Shown here one piece after another: positions 1-9,161 of a stretch of DNA of 51,980 nt. How positions within the stretch are numbered: the stretch's first letter is position 1; the number at the start of each line of letters is the position of its first letter. This DNA comes from HGM13233 sp964478515. Lineage in GTDB: Bacteria; Bacillota; Clostridia; Oscillospirales; Ruminococcaceae. Under the pieces are notes generated by a model. It was given only the letters and a program-made list of their open reading frames with translations. It searched no databases and was not told where the DNA came from. The translations under genes were made by a program, and so were the position numbers. The stretch is from positions 1-51,980 of the forward strand of contig CAYZIL010000015.1 in assembly GCA_964478515.1 (NCBI GenBank), in the 5' to 3' direction.

Positions 1-1758
1 CAGTATGCTCCAGACGTCCTCGTGCGCCTTTTCGATCTCGTCAAACAGCACCACGCTGTACGGGCGGCGGCGCACCTTTTCGGTCAACTGTCCGGCCTCG
101 TCGTAACCGACGTAGCCCGGCGGCGAGCCGATAAGGCGCGAGACGGCATACTTTTCCATGTATTCCGACATGTCAATTCTAATCAGTGGGTCGACTGAGT
201 CAAACAGCTCCGCCGCAAGCACCTTGGCAAGCTCGGTCTTGCCGACGCCCGTCGGTCCGACAAAGATGAACGACGCCGGCCGGCGGCGGTCGCTGAGCCC
301 GACGCGCGAGCGCTTGATGGCGTCGGCCACGGCCTTTACGGCCTCGTCCTGACCGATAATCTTTTTCTTCAGCGCCGCCTCAAGCCCGGCGACTTTTTTA
401 TATTCGCTCTCTTTTATTTTGTTGGCGGGAATGCCCGTCCACAGCTCTATTACTTTTGAGATGTCGTCGGCGGTGACGTCAAGGTGCTCCACAGTCTTGT
501 GCAGCTCGTCGGCGCGACTGTTCAGCCGCAGCAGGTCGCTTTTTAGGTCTGCCAGTCGCTCGTAGTCGGCGTCGCTCTTGTCGCTTTTGTCGTTGAGCGC
601 GTTTTGCTCCTGCGTCTGGTCGTTAATTTGCTGCGACAGCTTTTCGTATTCCGTCAGCTCGTCGCTGCGAATGGCGCGGCAAGCCGACGCCTCNNNNNNN
701 NNNAGGTCGATGGCCTTGTCGGGCAAAAAGCGGTCGGAAATGTAGCGCTCGGACAGCCGCACGCACAGCTCGACCATGGCGTCGCTTATTTTGACGCGGT
801 GATAGTTTTCGTAATATTCCTTAATGCCCTTGAGCACCGCGACGGTGTCCTCAATTGAGGGTTCCTCTATCTTCACCGGCTGAAAGCGGCGTTCCAGCGC
901 CTGGTCCTTTTCGATGTACTTGCGGTACTCGGCAAAGGTGGTTGCACCTATAACCTGTATTTCGCCGCGCGACAACGCCGGCTTGAGAATGTTGGCGGCG
1001 CTCATTGCGCCCTCGGAGTCGCCGGCGCCGGTGATGTTGTGGATTTCGTCAATAAAGAGAATTATATTGCCGGCCGCCTTGACCTCCGAGATAAGCCCCT
1101 TGACGCGGCTTTCGAATTGGCCGCGGAACTGCGTGCCCGCTACCAGTGCCGTCAAGTCGAGCAAATACACCTCTTTGTCGGTCATGCGCGCGGGCACCTC
1201 GCCTGCGACTATGCGCAGCGCAATACCCTCGGCGATGGCCGTTTTGCCGACGCCCGCCTCGCCTATAAGGCAGGGGTTGTTCTTCTGGCGGCGGGAGAGT
1301 ATTTGCAGCGTGCGGTAAATCTCCTTGTCGCGGCCGATAATGCGGTCCAGCTTGCCGTCGCGCGCTTTTTGGGTAAGGTTATCGCAGTAATTGTCAAGAA
1401 ATTTGTGTTTGGGCGGCGCGTCGTCCTTTTTGCCGCGCTGCCGGCGCGGCTTTTCCTCGGTTTCGGAGTCGGACTGCGCGTCGTTTTGCATGCCCATAAA
1501 CATTGACGGAAAGGCGGGCGAGCCGCCCTGCTCAAAGTCCAGGTCCTCGTCGCTGTCGGGGTTTGGGGAAAAGAGCTGGTTCGACATCATCTCCAGCTCC
1601 TCGTCGCCTATATTGAAGCGCTTGAGCAAGTCGTCGACAGGCTTAATGCCGAGTTCCTTCGCGCAAACAAGGCACAGACCTTCGTTGACTGTCTTGCCGT
1701 TTTCATTGCGGGTCATAAATACCACTGCAGGTCTTTTTTTGCATCTGGAACAAATCAT
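1..1758 (-). CDS. clpC: ClpC-type AAA+ unfoldase with N-terminal zinc finger (partial)
   Basis: ATP-dependent Clp protease ATP-binding subunit that unfolds substrates for ClpP. The protein starts at an ATG directly after the cvpA stop and runs off the left edge, so the C-terminus is missing. Residues 3-6 (CSRC) and 29-32 (CLVC) form a four-cysteine zinc-finger-like module in place of the usual double Clp N domain. The first AAA+ module follows, with Walker A GEAGVGKT near residue 165 and Walker B LFIDEIHN. Then come a middle coiled-coil region and the second module, with GPTGVGKT near residue 500 and the pore-type motif SPPGYVGYDE. Ten Ns interrupt the motif KAIDL..EAS after the first ATPase. 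It is the last visible gene of the minus-strand block, with a weak ribosome binding site, so coupling to cvpA is likely. Confidence 0.9.
   Translation of the reverse strand, partial: MICSRCKKRPAVVFMTRNENGKTVNEGLCLVCAKELGIKPVDDLLKRFNIGDEELEMMSNQLFSPNPDSDEDLDFEQGGSPAFPSMFMGMQNDAQSDSETEEKPRRQRGKKDDAPPKHKFLDNYCDNLTQKARDGKLDRIIGRDKEIYRTLQILSRRQKNNPCLIGEAGVGKTAIAEGIALRIVAGEVPARMTDKEVYLLDLTALVAGTQFRGQFESRVKGLISEVKAAGNIILFIDEIHNITGAGDSEGAMSAANILKPALSRGEIQVIGATTFAEYRKYIEKDQALERRFQPVKIEEPSIEDTVAVLKGIKEYYENYHRVKISDAMVELCVRLSERYISDRFLPDKAIDXXXXEASACRAIRSDELTEYEKLSQQINDQTQEQNALNDKSDKSDADYERLADLKSDLLRLNSRADELHKTVEHLDVTADDISKVIELWTGIPANKIKESEYKKVAGLEAALKKKIIGQDEAVKAVADAIKRSRVGLSDRRRPASFIFVGPTGVGKTELAKVLAAELFDSVDPLIRIDMSEYMEKYAVSRLIGSPPGYVGYDEAGQLTEKVRRRPYSVVLFDEIEKAHEDVWSIL
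694..703. other. assembly gap (10 N) inside the clpC-like gene
   Basis: Ten Ns interrupt the coding sequence between KAIDL and EAS. Clp proteins usually read KAIDL-x-DE-A here, which needs about 7 bases rather than 10. The N count is therefore probably nominal. Both flanks translate in the same frame if 10 is taken literally, so no frameshift is forced. Confidence 0.9.
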
Positions 1759-2439
1759 TTAAAACGCCCCTATTTTCTCAAAGAGTCTCAAGTCGTAGAA
1801 CCAGTTGAACAGCACGCTGCCGCGCAAAAACTGCATGGCCTCGCCCTCGCTGCCACCGGCGTACTGAAGAATCGCCGTGAACACCGCCACGACCGCGGCG
1901 CTTATAAGCATACCGCAGACCAGCCCGAACAGAATGCCCGCCACGCGGTTTAGTGTACCGAGCACCGGCACGTCGTTGACGTGCTTGGCGGCCTTTATTA
2001 CGATTGCAAAAATTACTGTCACAATTATAAAGATAATTATCAGCAGCACGGCGTGCATAATAGTCTGAACCGCCGGCCCCACAATGGAGTCGACCAGCCC
2101 TTCGGCGGCGCTTTGGGCGTCGCTTTGCACGGTTATGTTGGTGACGCTGTCGACGTTAATCCGGTTCTCAAGACCGAAAAGCAGCGTTATCGGTTTGCCG
2201 CTCTCGTTATATTCAAGTATCTTGTTGCCGAGCACTGTCACCAGCCGCTCGCGCACAAAGGCGCTGTATATCCACTGCGCCGCGTAGCGTCCGCCGAACC
2301 AGCCGGCCAGCGACGCCACCGCGAAAGAGGCGAGCTTGATGAGTGTCTTTACCAGGCCGTTAATGGCGCCGTCGAGTGAAGGCAACAGTATAATTATGGC
2401 AAGTGCAATGTCCACTATCCATACCATATTAAAAACCAT
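1759..2439 (-). CDS. CvpA family membrane protein
   Basis: Integral membrane protein of 226 residues with hydrophobic segments at roughly residues 5-22, 33-52, 130-155 and 165-195. This is the layout of the CvpA/colicin V production family. The N-terminal DIALAIIILLPSLDGAINGLVKT segment matches the typical start of the family (D..i..l......G...Gl). A GGAGG ribosome binding site sits six bases before the chosen ATG. The gene lies between DUF5711 and the clpC-like gene in the same orientation, with the downstream ATG following its stop immediately. The molecular role of CvpA proteins in Clostridia is not established. Confidence 0.75.
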   Translation of the reverse strand: MVFNMVWIVDIALAIIILLPSLDGAINGLVKTLIKLASFAVASLAGWFGGRYAAQWIYSAFVRERLVTVLGNKILEYNESGKPITLLFGLENRINVDSVTNITVQSDAQSAAEGLVDSIVGPAVQTIMHAVLLIIIFIIVTVIFAIVIKAAKHVNDVPVLGTLNRVAGILFGLVCGMLISAAVVAVFTAILQYAGGSEGEAMQFLRGSVLFNWFYDLRLFEKIGAF

Positions 2440-2448
2440 ATCGTCCTC

Positions 2449-3597
2449 CTATTCTATCTCTACCGCCGTGTCCGGCAGTATTTCTACCATGTGGCTGCCG
2501 TGCGCAACTATCGCCACGGCGTTGTAGTCGGCGGCGATTATTTCGCGCTGCTCGCCGTCCAAAGCGTAAATCAGCACCCGCGCGTCACCTAAAATATACA
2601 CCTTATTGCGGGCGATGCAAATATCGTTTATCTCGCAGCCGGGGCTTATGGTTGTCAGCGACGAGAGATTGCGGTCGGTAATAATTACGCGGTTGATGCC
2701 CGGCAGCTGATTGTCGCCGAGCGCGACAGCCACGCGGCCGCCGGACGTAACCTCGACGCCGATAAGTGCGTCGCCGTCGTAATCGAAGCTGGCGACAGTC
2801 TCGCCAGCGGAATTTATTGCCAGAGACTCGGTGTCGCCTATGACCAGCATTTTGGTGTTGCTCAAAAGCACTCGTACGGCCACGCATTCCACCGACACTA
2901 CCTCGGCCTCGTTGCCGGAACTGACGTCCAGCACCGTTATGCAGCTGCTGGCGACGCCGTTCGAAATATACAAAGAACAGACCGCCACGTGACTGGCGTC
3001 GGCGTCAAAAAAAGCCGCATAGGGATAGTTGTCGGCGCAATACCAGTGCAGTATCTCTTTTCCCGACGCGGAAAAAACCACCAGTTCTGCCGTGTAGCGC
3101 TCGCTTTCGGTTATCAGCGCCGCGCAGCGCGACGCGCCAACCGTGCCGCTGATAATATCGTAATTTGTCGCAATATCGTAAAGCTTGGTCGTGCGGTTGA
3201 AAAGCGCCGCCTCCCGCCCGCCGATGCTGTACACCAGTATTTTGTTGCCGTCGGCGGCGCTGCCGAGCTCGGTATAGCCGGGCGCTATCGTCTGCAAGCG
3301 GGCGCCGGCATTGTTAAAAACCAGCACTTCGCTCTCGCAGGTAACGGCATAACCTCCGCTGACTTTTTCCACCTGCCGCGGCTGGCTTGAGCTCAGCTCG
3401 CTCGGGTAGCTGCCCTTGCTGAACAGCCCGTTGAAAAAGTCACCGATGTCTTTGAATGTCGTCGCGCTCACGACGCTCGCGAGCAGTGCCGCGCACAGCG
3501 CTATGGCCGTGACGCGCAGCGCGCTTTTGGTGCGCCGGCGACGGATATTACTCTGTTTTTTGCGCCGCGCTGCGGCTATTTCGTCTTTTCTGCCCAC
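2449..3597 (-). CDS. DUF5711-like membrane-anchored beta-propeller-type protein
   Basis: Protein of 382 residues. A basic N-terminus (RRKKQSNIRRRRTK) is followed by one membrane segment around residues 28-46, then a long extracytoplasmic region of short beta-strand-like repeats (for example EVLVFNNAG, ILVYSIGG, KVYILGDARVLIYALDG), suggesting a propeller fold. It resembles the Firmicutes DUF5711 family, whose function is unknown. The start is taken as GTG at 3597, because GGAGG lies at the right distance upstream and earlier codons fall inside truA. The gene overlaps the end of truA by 22 bases, so translation is probably coupled. Confidence 0.65.
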   Translation of the reverse strand: MGRKDEIAAARRKKQSNIRRRRTKSALRVTAIALCAALLASVVSATTFKDIGDFFNGLFSKGSYPSELSSSQPRQVEKVSGGYAVTCESEVLVFNNAGARLQTIAPGYTELGSAADGNKILVYSIGGREAALFNRTTKLYDIATNYDIISGTVGASRCAALITESERYTAELVVFSASGKEILHWYCADNYPYAAFFDADASHVAVCSLYISNGVASSCITVLDVSSGNEAEVVSVECVAVRVLLSNTKMLVIGDTESLAINSAGETVASFDYDGDALIGVEVTSGGRVAVALGDNQLPGINRVIITDRNLSSLTTISPGCEINDICIARNKVYILGDARVLIYALDGEQREIIAADYNAVAIVAHGSHMVEILPDTAVEIE

Positions 3598-4352
3598 AGC
3601 AGTTCGGCCTCCGGTACATCGTAATAGACGCGTTCCAAATAAAGCCCCGCGGCGGGCGCCGTAACGCACACGTCGCTGCGCACTCCGCCGGCAAGCAGCT
3701 GCGGTAGCTGCGCCGCCGTCAGTTTGCCGCGGGCGACTGCCAGCAGCGCGCCGGCCATTATGCGCACCATGTTGTATAAAAAGCCGTCGGCGCTGACGCG
3801 AAATTCCACTGTCTCGCCGCGGCGCGCGACATTCGCCTGCGTCACTGTGCGAAAATGGTCGCCGGGCTTGACCTTAGCGCCGCTGAACGCGGAAAAGTCG
3901 TGCTTGCCGACAAATTTTCCGGCCGCCTCGTCCATCGCTCGCTCGTCGAGCGGCCGCCTTACCCAGCAAGCGCGCCCGCACAAAAACGGGTCGCCGACAG
4001 CAGAGTTGTCAAAAACATATAAGTAGCGCTTGCCACGGCAGTCATAGCGGGCGTGAAAACCTTCCGGCACGGCAACGGCGCCGAAAACGCGCACGTCGTT
4101 GGGCAAATGGTCGTTGAGCGCCGCCGCCAGCTGTTGCGGCGACAGTGCGCCGTCGGTGTGAAAACTGACGCAAAACTGCAGCGCGTGCACTCCGGCGTCG
4201 GTGCGCGAACAGGCCTTAATTTCCGGCGCCGCGCCCAGCACCGCCGCCAGTGCGTTTTGAAAAACGCTCTGCACGCTCAGCGCGTTGCTCTGTATTTGAA
4301 AGCCGTGGTAGGCGCTGCCGACAAAGCGCAGCGACACGAGCACATTCATCAT
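3576..4352 (-). CDS. truA: tRNA pseudouridine(38-40) synthase TruA
   Basis: Converts uridines 38-40 of the tRNA anticodon arm to pseudouridine. The 258-residue protein has the family signature CSRTDAGVHA with catalytic Asp at about residue 52. The C-terminal elements F.YNMVRIMAG and GLYLERVYY are typical of the second half of TruA. The ATG at 4352 overlaps the ecfT stop (ATGA type), and a second ATG follows directly. In many Firmicutes truA follows the ECF transporter genes, as it does here, which supports the call. Confidence 0.95.
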   Translation of the reverse strand: MMNVLVSLRFVGSAYHGFQIQSNALSVQSVFQNALAAVLGAAPEIKACSRTDAGVHALQFCVSFHTDGALSPQQLAAALNDHLPNDVRVFGAVAVPEGFHARYDCRGKRYLYVFDNSAVGDPFLCGRACWVRRPLDERAMDEAAGKFVGKHDFSAFSGAKVKPGDHFRTVTQANVARRGETVEFRVSADGFLYNMVRIMAGALLAVARGKLTAAQLPQLLAGGVRSDVCVTAPAAGLYLERVYYDVPEAELLWAEKTK

Positions 4353-5161
4353 ATCACCGCCGGCAGCAGCCGGTTGGCGAGTATAACCGCCGCAAAAACC
4401 GCCGCAAAGACCAGCAGCGCCGCGGCGTCGCTCCAGCGGTAGACCAGCTGTTTGTAGCGCGTGCGTCCCTCGCCGCCGCGGTAGCAGCGGCATTCCATCG
4501 CCAGCGCCAACTCGTCCGCGCGTCTGAACGACGAGACAAACAGCGGCACCAATATCGGCACCATCGCCCTGACTCTCTGCTTGAGCGTGCCGGTGTCAAG
4601 ACTCGCGCCGCGCGATTTCTGCGCGCTCATAATCCGGTCGGTTTCCTCAATAAGCGTTGGGATAAAGCGCAGCGCTATGGTCATCATCATTGCCAGCTCG
4701 TGCGCCGGAAAGCCCAGCTTTGCCAGCGGCGCCATCAGTCTTTCCAGCGCGTCGGTAAGCTGTATGGGCGACGTAGTGTATGTCAGCAGCGTTGTGCCGG
4801 CCAGCAAGCAGATTATTCGCGCCGAGAGTATCAGCGCGAACACGACTCCCTCGCGGGTAATCGTGATGAACTTCCACTGCAGCAGCGGTTCGCCGGCGAC
4901 AAAGAACATGTTAAGTATCGCCGTAAAAAGGACTATTGGCATTATCGGCTTAAGGCTTTTCAGTATCATTCGCAGCGGCACGCCGGAGATTGCGTAAACA
5001 ATTACCAGAAACACCGCCGCCGCCGCGAGCGCCAGCGCGTTTTTGGCGACGAACAGCAAAACAATAAAGGCCACCGACATCACCAGCTTGACGCGCGGGT
5101 CAAGACGGTGAACTATGGAATTGCCCTGCACATACTGGCCGAAAGTAATATCTTTAAGCAT
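4349..5161 (-). CDS. ecfT: energy-coupling factor transporter transmembrane protein EcfT
   Basis: Membrane scaffold of an ECF-type vitamin or micronutrient transporter that links the EcfA1/EcfA2 ATPases to exchangeable substrate-binding S components. It is 270 residues long with several hydrophobic segments (about 28-60, 65-85, 100-125 and 245-265). The two coupling motifs that insert into the ATPases are visible as SRGAS and CRCYRGGEGR, the second being the family's x-R-G-type motif. The start overlaps the end of ecfA2 by eight bases. No S component is encoded in the window, so this is the shared (group II) module. Confidence 0.93.
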   Translation of the reverse strand: MLKDITFGQYVQGNSIVHRLDPRVKLVMSVAFIVLLFVAKNALALAAAAVFLVIVYAISGVPLRMILKSLKPIMPIVLFTAILNMFFVAGEPLLQWKFITITREGVVFALILSARIICLLAGTTLLTYTTSPIQLTDALERLMAPLAKLGFPAHELAMMMTIALRFIPTLIEETDRIMSAQKSRGASLDTGTLKQRVRAMVPILVPLFVSSFRRADELALAMECRCYRGGEGRTRYKQLVYRWSDAAALLVFAAVFAAVILANRLLPAVI

Positions 5162-6023
5162 CGCCGCCGCCTTTCAGCGCCCGCAGCAGCACCTTTGCCC
5201 CGTATTCCGTCGTGTAGACAGATTCCGGCAGCGCAAAGCCGCGCTCGCGCAAGCGCAAAAACACGTCGGTCACCTGCGGCACGGCAAGGCCCATCTTTTC
5301 CAACTCGGCGGCTCTGGCAAATACGCCGTTAACCGTGTCCAAACACCAGCGCTCGCCGCCGCTTATTACCAGCACGCGCGCGGCATAGCGCGCTATGTCT
5401 TCCATTGAATGCGAAATAAGCAGTACCGTCACCTTGTTTTCGCGGTGGTAGCGGGTGATAAAATCGAATATCTCCCGCCGGCCGGCCGGGTCGAGACCCG
5501 AGGCGGGCTCGTCAAGAATAAGCACTTCCGGCTCCATTGCCAGCACGCCGGCAATGGCGGCGCGGCGCTTTTGGCCGCCGGAAAGCTCAAAGGGCGATCT
5601 GTCTAACAGTTCCGCCGCCAGTCCCACCGACTGCGCCGAATGCTCGACGCGGCGCTTTATCTCCTGTTCGTCAAGACCCATGTTGTGCGGCCCGAAGGCA
5701 ATGTCGGCGCGCACGGTCTCCTCAAAAAGCTGGTATTCGGGGTACTGGAATACCAAACCGACCTTGGCGCGCGCCAGTTTCAGACTGCGGCGGTCGGCAA
5801 AAATATCCTGGCCGTCAAGCTCGACGCTGCCCTCGTCCGGACGCAGCAGACCGTTAAGCATCTGAATAAAGGTCGACTTGCCCGAGCCGGTGTGGCCGAT
5901 TATGCCCAAAAATTCCCCGCGCTCAATATCTATTGACAGCCCCTTCACTGCGGTGACCGCGCCCGGCAGCCCGCGGGAATAGGTGTAGCTGACGTTTTTT
6001 ACTCTGATTACGGTATCGCTCAT
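5154..6023 (-). CDS. ecfA2: energy-coupling factor transporter ATPase EcfA2
   Basis: One of the two ATPases of the ECF transporter. It is 289 residues long with Walker A GHTGSGKST at residues 43-51, Q-loop region VFQYPEYQLFE, signature LSGGQKRR, Walker B VLILDEP and the switch histidine in LISHSMED. The FQYPEYQLFE sequence is characteristic of EcfA2 rather than EcfA1. It overlaps ecfA1 upstream by four bases and ecfT downstream by eight, so the three subunits are translationally coupled. Confidence 0.95.
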   Translation of the reverse strand: MSDTVIRVKNVSYTYSRGLPGAVTAVKGLSIDIERGEFLGIIGHTGSGKSTFIQMLNGLLRPDEGSVELDGQDIFADRRSLKLARAKVGLVFQYPEYQLFEETVRADIAFGPHNMGLDEQEIKRRVEHSAQSVGLAAELLDRSPFELSGGQKRRAAIAGVLAMEPEVLILDEPASGLDPAGRREIFDFITRYHRENKVTVLLISHSMEDIARYAARVLVISGGERWCLDTVNGVFARAAELEKMGLAVPQVTDVFLRLRERGFALPESVYTTEYGAKVLLRALKGGGDA

Positions 6024-6874
6024 TTACCTGCCCTTTGCAGCAGCGCCGCCAGCGTTTCGACGCATTCGTCTGTGCCGGTTATGTCCGCCGCTATGTCTAT
6101 GCCCGCGTCACGCAACCGGCAGCAGAGGTCTGTCACCTGCGGCACGTCGAGCCCGAGTTTCCTGATTTTTTCGGCGTCGCCGAACACCTGTTTTGGGGTG
6201 CCGTCCAGCGCCACTTTGCCGGCGTCAAGCACAACAACTCTGTCGGCGGCGGCGGCCTCCTCCATGTAGTGGGTTATCAGCACCACCGTCATGCCCTGGG
6301 TGCGGTTTAGCTCGCCCACCGTGCGCAGCACGCGGCGGCGGCCTATCGGGTCGAGCATGGCCGTCGGCTCGTCGAGCACCAGGCATTCCGGACGCATCGC
6401 CAGCACGCCGGCAATGGCGACGCGCTGCTTTTGACCGCCGGAAAGCTTGTGCGGCGCGTCGAGCCGGTGTTTTGTCATGTCGACGGCCGCAAGCGACTCG
6501 TCGACCCGGCGCACTATTTCGCCGCGCTCAAGGCCCATATTTTCGGGCGCGAAGGCGACGTCCTCCTCGACTATGGTCGCGACTATCTGGTTGTCGGGGT
6601 TTTGAAATACCATGCCGACTTTTTGGCGAATGTCGAATATGTGCTGCTCGTCGGCTGTGTCCATACCATCCACGGTAACCTTGCCGGCTGTGGGCAGCAA
6701 AATGGCGTTCATGTGCTTTGCCAGCGTTGACTTGCCCGAGCCGTTGTAGCCGAGCACCGCGACAAAATCGCCGCGCTCAATCTGCAAATTTATGCCGTCC
6801 AGCACCATCTTGCCGCTCTCGTCGTCGTACTTAAAGCTGACGCCGTTAAATTTTATCAAATCTTTGTCTTTCAT
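6020..6874 (-). CDS. ecfA1: energy-coupling factor transporter ATPase EcfA1
   Basis: Second ATPase of the ECF module, 284 residues. It has Walker A GYNGSGKST at residues 42-50, Q-loop VFQNPDNQIVA (typical of EcfA1), signature LSGGQKQRV, Walker B CLVLDEP and the switch histidine in LITHYMEEA. The start is uncertain. The ATG at 6874 gives a normal N-terminus (KDLIKFNGVSFKY) but has little ribosome binding site. A TTG at 6922 has a weak AGGA upstream and would add 16 residues. The gene follows the methyltransferase gene in the same direction. Confidence 0.94.
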   Translation of the reverse strand: MKDKDLIKFNGVSFKYDDESGKMVLDGINLQIERGDFVAVLGYNGSGKSTLAKHMNAILLPTAGKVTVDGMDTADEQHIFDIRQKVGMVFQNPDNQIVATIVEEDVAFAPENMGLERGEIVRRVDESLAAVDMTKHRLDAPHKLSGGQKQRVAIAGVLAMRPECLVLDEPTAMLDPIGRRRVLRTVGELNRTQGMTVVLITHYMEEAAAADRVVVLDAGKVALDGTPKQVFGDAEKIRKLGLDVPQVTDLCCRLRDAGIDIAADITGTDECVETLAALLQRAGK

Positions 6875-6926
6875 CAATATGCGCCGCAGCGCCGGTCCTT
6901 CCCTGGGTGTGGTATTGCGCAAGCAA

Positions 6927-7796
6927 CTATTTTCCTATTATCCACGCGGTGCTGCCGCAGGGCAACGCGAGACCGCAGGAGGTCACCTTTATGCCTATCT
7001 CGCCGCTTTGCACCTGTACGTCGCTGCCGGCAAAAATGCTCGCCATCATGTAGCCCGTGACCGACGGCGCCAAACCGGCGGTGTAGCTGTTGAGCGCCGC
7101 GAACAGCGGCCGCTCGCACAGCACCCCGGCGCAGAGCTTCAGCAGCTCGTAGATATTGTCCTCTAATTTCCAGACCTCTCCCGACGGCCCGCGACCGTAG
7201 GAGGGCGGGTCGAGTATCAGCGCGTCGTAGCGCACACCGCGGCGGATTTCGCGGGCGACGAATTTGGCGCAGTCGTCGACGATGTAGCGCACCTGCTGTC
7301 CCGACAGACCGTTCAGCTCAATGTTGCGCTTGGCCCACTCCACCATGCCGCGGCTGGCGTCAACGTGGCAGACCGAAGCGCCCGCCTGCAAGCAGGCCAC
7401 CGTCGCGCCGCCGGTATAGGCAAAAAGATTGAGCACCTTTACCGGCCGGCCGGCAGCGCGGATAAGCTTTTTGTATTTCTCCCAGTTGACCGCCTGCTCC
7501 GGGAATACTCCCGTGTGCTTAAACCCCGTCGGCGAGACAATAAAGCGGGTGTCGCGGTCGTAATTTATCTGCCACTGCTGCGGCATTTTACCGCGCTGCT
7601 GCCAGTAACCGCCGCCGCGCTCGGAGCGGTGGTAGACGGCGTCTGCCGTCTGCCACTCTCCGGCAGTGCGCGGCGTGTCCCAAAGTATCTGCGGGTCGGG
7701 ACGGCGCAGCACATATTTGCCCCAGCGCTCCAGCCGCTCCTTGCGGCTGGCGTCCAGCAGCTCGTAGTCTATCCAGTTGTCTGCTGCGTCGATCAC
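6927..7796 (-). CDS. class I SAM-dependent methyltransferase (RlmI/RlmK-like)
   Basis: Methyltransferase of 289 residues with a Rossmann-type SAM site. Motif I is NLFAYTGGATVACLQAG, the acidic motif II is CHVDASRGMVEWAK, and the catalytic-type motif is LDPPSYGRG. These resemble the COG1092 family of 23S rRNA methyltransferases, but the PUA domain of true RlmI is absent, so the substrate is unknown. The start is a GTG at 7796, with GAGAGGATA from the end of glmM acting as ribosome binding site. It sits between glmM and ecfA1 in one transcriptional block. Confidence 0.85.
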   Translation of the reverse strand: MIDAADNWIDYELLDASRKERLERWGKYVLRRPDPQILWDTPRTAGEWQTADAVYHRSERGGGYWQQRGKMPQQWQINYDRDTRFIVSPTGFKHTGVFPEQAVNWEKYKKLIRAAGRPVKVLNLFAYTGGATVACLQAGASVCHVDASRGMVEWAKRNIELNGLSGQQVRYIVDDCAKFVAREIRRGVRYDALILDPPSYGRGPSGEVWKLEDNIYELLKLCAGVLCERPLFAALNSYTAGLAPSVTGYMMASIFAGSDVQVQSGEIGIKVTSCGLALPCGSTAWIIGK

Positions 7797-7800
7797 GCGC

Positions 7801-9147
7801 TTATATCCTCTCTTTTATCTTCTTTTCAACTGCCTTGGCGGCCTTTTCAATCTTTTCCTGGTCGCGGCCCTCTACCATTACGCGAATAAGCGGCTCGGTG
7901 CCGGACACGCGCACAAGAATGCGGCCGGTGTCAAACAGCTCTTCCTGCTGTGCCTGTATGAAGCCCTCTATTTCCTCGTCGGCCTTGTAGGTCTCTTTCT
8001 GCGCGGCGTCCGCCCTAATATTGACGAGCACCTGCGGGAATTTTTCAATTTTGGAAAACAGCTCAGAGGCTTTTTTGCCGCTGTTGGCCAGCACCTTCAG
8101 CAGCATTGCGCCGGTCAGCTCGCCGTCGCCGGTGGTCGCGTAGTCAAGCAGAATGACGTGGCCCGACTGCTCGCCGCCGATTGAATAGCCGCTGCGCAGC
8201 ATCTCCTCAAGCACATAGCGGTCGCCGACGGTGGTGCGCACCGATTTCATGCCGTTGTTCTTGGCAAATTCGACAAAGCCCATGTTGCTCATTACCGTAA
8301 TGACTACGGTGTCTTTTTTGAGCTTGCCGGCCTCCTTCATATCCTGTGCGAGCACGGCCATTATTTTGTCGCCGTCGATTTCGGCGCCGGTCTCGTCCAC
8401 TGCCAAGCAGCGGTCGGCGTCGCCGTCAAAGGCAACGCCTATGTCCATTTTGTGCTTGACGACGAATTTACTCAGCTCGCCTATATGCGTGGAGCCGACG
8501 CCGGCGTTGATGTTTTTTCCGTCGGGCTCGTCGCCGATAAACGTGCAGTCGGCGCCGAGTTTCGCGAAAATCAGTTTGGCCGTCTTGTATGCCGCGCCGT
8601 GGGCGCAGTCGACGGCAATTTTAAGGCCCTCTATTTTGCCGCCGACACACTCGGCGACATGGGCGGCATAGTCCTGCTCGGCATTTGCCTCAATTCCCAA
8701 CCGGCCGATATTGCCGTGCGTCTTCAGCTCTATTTCGCCGCTGCGGTCTTTTATAAAGCTCTCTATCTCGTCCTCTATGTCGTCGGCGAGCTTAAAGCCC
8801 TCGCCGTTAAAGATTTTGATGCCGTTGAACTCTACCGGGTTGTGCGAGGCGGAAATAACTATGCCCGCGTCGGCGTTGTACTTCTTTACCAGGTAGGCCA
8901 CCGCCGGGGTAGGGATAACTCCAATATCTATTGCGTCCGCTCCCACAGAGCAAATGCCCGCGGCCAGCGCGCACAGCAGCATGTCGCCGGAGATGCGCGT
9001 GTCCTTGCCGATTATTATTTTCGCTTTTTTGTGACTGTGGCTGGTCAAAACGTAAGCCGCGGCGCGGCCCACTTTCATTGCGAGCTCGCTGTCAAGGTCC
9101 ACATTTACCACGCCGCGCACTCCGTCTGTTCCGAAAAGTCTTGCCAT
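7801..9147 (-). CDS. glmM: phosphoglucosamine mutase GlmM
   Basis: Converts glucosamine-6-phosphate to glucosamine-1-phosphate for peptidoglycan precursor synthesis. It has 448 residues, the usual family length. The start MARLFGTDGVRG is diagnostic. The phosphoserine loop is SASHNPVEFNG with the catalytic serine at about residue 101. The metal-binding loop is DGDADRC, the sugar-binding loop is GEQSGH, and the phosphate-binding loop is RVSGTEPLIRV. It lies 14 bases downstream of ruvB and ends four bases before the methyltransferase start. Confidence 0.97.
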   Translation of the reverse strand: MARLFGTDGVRGVVNVDLDSELAMKVGRAAAYVLTSHSHKKAKIIIGKDTRISGDMLLCALAAGICSVGADAIDIGVIPTPAVAYLVKKYNADAGIVISASHNPVEFNGIKIFNGEGFKLADDIEDEIESFIKDRSGEIELKTHGNIGRLGIEANAEQDYAAHVAECVGGKIEGLKIAVDCAHGAAYKTAKLIFAKLGADCTFIGDEPDGKNINAGVGSTHIGELSKFVVKHKMDIGVAFDGDADRCLAVDETGAEIDGDKIMAVLAQDMKEAGKLKKDTVVITVMSNMGFVEFAKNNGMKSVRTTVGDRYVLEEMLRSGYSIGGEQSGHVILLDYATTGDGELTGAMLLKVLANSGKKASELFSKIEKFPQVLVNIRADAAQKETYKADEEIEGFIQAQQEELFDTGRILVRVSGTEPLIRVMVEGRDQEKIEKAAKAVEKKIKERI

Positions 9148-9161
9148 ATTCAGTCTCTCCT

